From positions 5,472 through 69,471 of the forward strand of contig JBKPNX010000064.1 in assembly GCA_046732855.1 (NCBI GenBank): 64,000 bases of DNA. The letters are read 5' to 3'. The notes beneath the pieces are model-generated. The model was not told the DNA's origin and searched no databases. It saw nothing but the letters and a program-made list of their open reading frames with translations. This DNA comes from JBKPNX01 sp046732855. Lineage in GTDB: Bacteria; Pseudomonadota; Alphaproteobacteria; Geminicoccales; Geminicoccaceae. The position numbers and the translations under genes were made by a program. Each line of letters starts with the position of its first letter. Position 1 is the first letter of the stretch. This document shows positions 62,628-64,000 of the stretch, piece by piece.

Positions 62628-63015
62628 CCGAAGACTCCTTCTGAGCGTTGGCGCTTTCCGGCGCTTTCTTCGTTCCGGTAGTCTTCTTTCTCGATCCTGG
62701 GGGCGTTTTTTTGGCGTATTCTTTGGGGAGCGGGTACACGTGCATTAGCTTCGCGTCTCGGCCTTCCCCCAGGCGGAACACAATGCCTGCGTCGACCCAC
62801 CGACCCACGGTTCGGCTGAAATTGCCCGCATCCAGGGACAATGCCTTAGCGACCTCAGCCTGTCCGCGGTTGCCGTCGCACATATTATACGCCGCAAGCT
62901 GCTTCTCCCCGGCTCCGGCCGCCTGAACAATTCCGGCAAGTTTTTCAACGGGGAACGCAGCGCGCGCAGCGACCGTGAGAAGCGCGCGAAGCAAATCGCT
63001 TGTGACGTCGGCCAT
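62620..63015 (-). CDS. Winged helix protein (MarR-like), first gene of the module
   Basis: A 131-residue protein starting at ATG 63013-63015 behind GGAG. DLLRALLTVAARAAFPVEKL is followed by a winged helix: CDGNRGQAEVAKALSLDAGN, FSRTVGRWVDAGIVFRLGEG and DAKLMHVYPLPKEY. A long Lys/Ser-rich tail follows, probably disordered. As leader gene of an overlapping operon it may autoregulate the module. Composition matches the other three genes and differs from the chromosome around it. Confidence 0.75.
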   Translation of the reverse strand: MADVTSDLLRALLTVAARAAFPVEKLAGIVQAAGAGEKQLAAYNMCDGNRGQAEVAKALSLDAGNFSRTVGRWVDAGIVFRLGEGRDAKLMHVYPLPKEYAKKTPPGSRKKTTGTKKAPESANAQKESSGE

Positions 63016-63170
63016 GCAGACTCCGCCCTTTGGTAAGAGACGGAACTGAGATGGGGTGCAGCTAAGCTAGTTACAACCGGAAGGCGAGAACAGCGAAACT
63101 GTCGGCACGGTGGCCTCAGACCCTCAGCCCCTCATCCGCTGCCGAGCCATTGCGGACATTCCGTGGGGCT

Positions 63171-63188
63171 GCCACCGTTGGCGGTGGC
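63171..63188. promoter_or_regulatory. Perfect hairpin upstream of the right-end DUF1801 gene
   Basis: GCCACCG-TTGG-CGGTGGC forms a 7-base-pair stem with a tetraloop, in the divergent region between the HTH operon and the DUF1801 gene. It could be an operator for one of the HTH proteins or an RNA hairpin. No T-tract follows. Confidence 0.4.
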
Positions 63189-63208
63189 TCGTCAGGGAAT
63201 AGGACACA

Positions 63209-63295
63209 ATGGCTGGTCAGACGTCCACGACGTGGGCTAAGGCCGCAAAGACGGGTAAGCGCCAACAACCACCAAGGAAGCGACAACAACCATGA
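63209..63295 (+). CDS. Possible 28-residue leader ORF coupled to the DUF1801 gene
   Basis: ATG 63209 follows AGGACACA and encodes a short basic peptide (MAGQTSTTWAKAAKTGKRQQ and eight more residues). Its TGA overlaps the next ATG as ATGA. Such coupling suggests translation, but the peptide has no recognisable features and may be chance. Confidence 0.3.
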   Translation: MAGQTSTTWAKAAKTGKRQQPPRKRQQP

Positions 63296-63741
63296 AGAAG
63301 AGCGAGAGCGGCTCGAAGGATGAAGGAGAAGACTCTCCCTCTCAGCTGATCGATGCGAGAATCGAGGAGCTGGGCGACTGGCGGGGCGAGACGCTCGCTC
63401 GGGTCCGAAGTCTCATCAAGCAGGCCGACCCCGAAGTGGTCGAGGAGTGGAAGTGGCGAGGGGTTCCGGTGTGGTCGCACGCGGGAATCATCTGCACCGG
63501 CGAGACGTACAAGAACGTCGTGAAGATGACCTTCGCGAAGGGCGCTTCATTGGACGACCCTTCACGCCTCTTCAACTCCAGCCTCGAAGGCAACACCAGG
63601 CGCGCCATCGATTTCCATGAGGGCGACAAGATCGACGAAGAGGCATTGAAGGCGCTCCTTCGCGCCGCCGTGGCACTGAACACGTCGCTGCGAGCTACCG
63701 CTCGCCCCGTCCGCTCTCAGAAGAGACCAAAGAGCGCTTGA
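63292..63741 (+). CDS. DUF1801 domain protein, intact
   Basis: A 149-residue protein. After a charged leader it shows the DUF1801 pattern: SQLIDARIEELGDWRGETLA, RVRSLIKQADPEVVEEWKWR with the conserved W-K-W, VWSHAGIICTGETYKNVVKM, TFAKGASLDDPSRLFNSSLE and AIDFHEGDKIDEEALKALLR. It ends in a basic tail. Together with the DUF1801 pseudogene at 60599, it brackets the four-gene HTH operon, although the two proteins are of different subtypes. Function unknown; the fold resembles the YdhG/iron-chaperone-like family. Confidence 0.88.
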   Translation: MKKSESGSKDEGEDSPSQLIDARIEELGDWRGETLARVRSLIKQADPEVVEEWKWRGVPVWSHAGIICTGETYKNVVKMTFAKGASLDDPSRLFNSSLEGNTRRAIDFHEGDKIDEEALKALLRAAVALNTSLRATARPVRSQKRPKSA

Positions 63742-64000
63742 GGGGGCGGTGTCGCGGAACCGGCCAAGTGCTCTCCGAGCCACTGATTCGAGGGGTCTGA
63801 AGTAGCTCCATCAGCCCGATCATGCTGGACGCAGTCATCTATCTGACGACCCGATTACGCGGCTAGAGCGTGTTCGCGTTGGGCAGAATCAACACCTGCA
63901 ATTTGGCAATAGCGCTGACTGCACCGGCGATGTGGTCACCGCTGTCGCCATCCCGACGCCCGCCCGTCGTTCGGCCGCTGCGGTTGTGAAGCTACCTGAC
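63742..64000. other. Right-end segment without recognised features
   Basis: The last 259 bases contain no supported gene, RNA or repeat. A gene beginning beyond the window edge cannot be excluded. Confidence 0.4.

Overview
The window is a GC-rich chromosomal segment that reads as an alphaproteobacterium, probably Rhodospirillales-like. The best evidence is the housekeeping block at 43829-51091, all on the minus strand except bamE: DUF1178, grxC, comF, cutA, tRNA-Pro(GGG), a MerR regulator, ihfA, fabH, plsX, rpmF, DUF177/YceD and a cytochrome bc1 chaperone, with bamE divergent. This order is typical of Alphaproteobacteria. No rRNA, CRISPR array, integrase or insertion sequence was seen.

Layout: 1-5452 holds export genes: a partial DUF3302 gene, an RND adaptor, and a divergent operon of one HlyD adaptor plus two ABC-2 permeases with no ATPase. 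5570-16973 is mixed metabolism: PPK2 kinase, prmC, a patatin-like hydrolase, a frameshifted mipA, a class IV aminotransferase, a Gfo/Idh oxidoreductase overlapping a beta-hydroxyacid dehydrogenase tail to tail, a GST and a multiply frameshifted amidohydrolase remnant. 17141-22440 is an RND efflux operon whose permease gene is coupled to an orphan DppC-type ABC permease. 22437-24810 is an HWE histidine kinase with a single-domain response regulator. 25127-38098 carries an L,D-transpeptidase, mmsA, a cupin, alkaline phosphatase, gabD, a GNAT protein, glutathione reductase, class II DAHP synthase and an orphan ParA. 38245-43739 has an OpgH-type glucosyltransferase, a BTAD/TolB/TPR regulator and a divergent methyltransferase.

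51291-59618 is a catabolic-looking group: an SDR, an Asp/Glu racemase overlapping a ThDP enzyme, a DUF1932 dehydrogenase and a TauD dioxygenase, interspersed with a glycine-zipper lipoprotein, dusA and mgtC.

The right end (59934-64000) is accessory in character. It has a degenerate tandem repeat block built on GGGTTCGTT, a DUF1801 pseudogene, a visibly AT-richer four-gene operon (three small helix-turn-helix proteins plus a 301-residue protein with a conserved-looking C-terminal domain) and an intact DUF1801 gene. That four-gene module is the best candidate here for an undescribed system. Its function cannot be settled from sequence alone.
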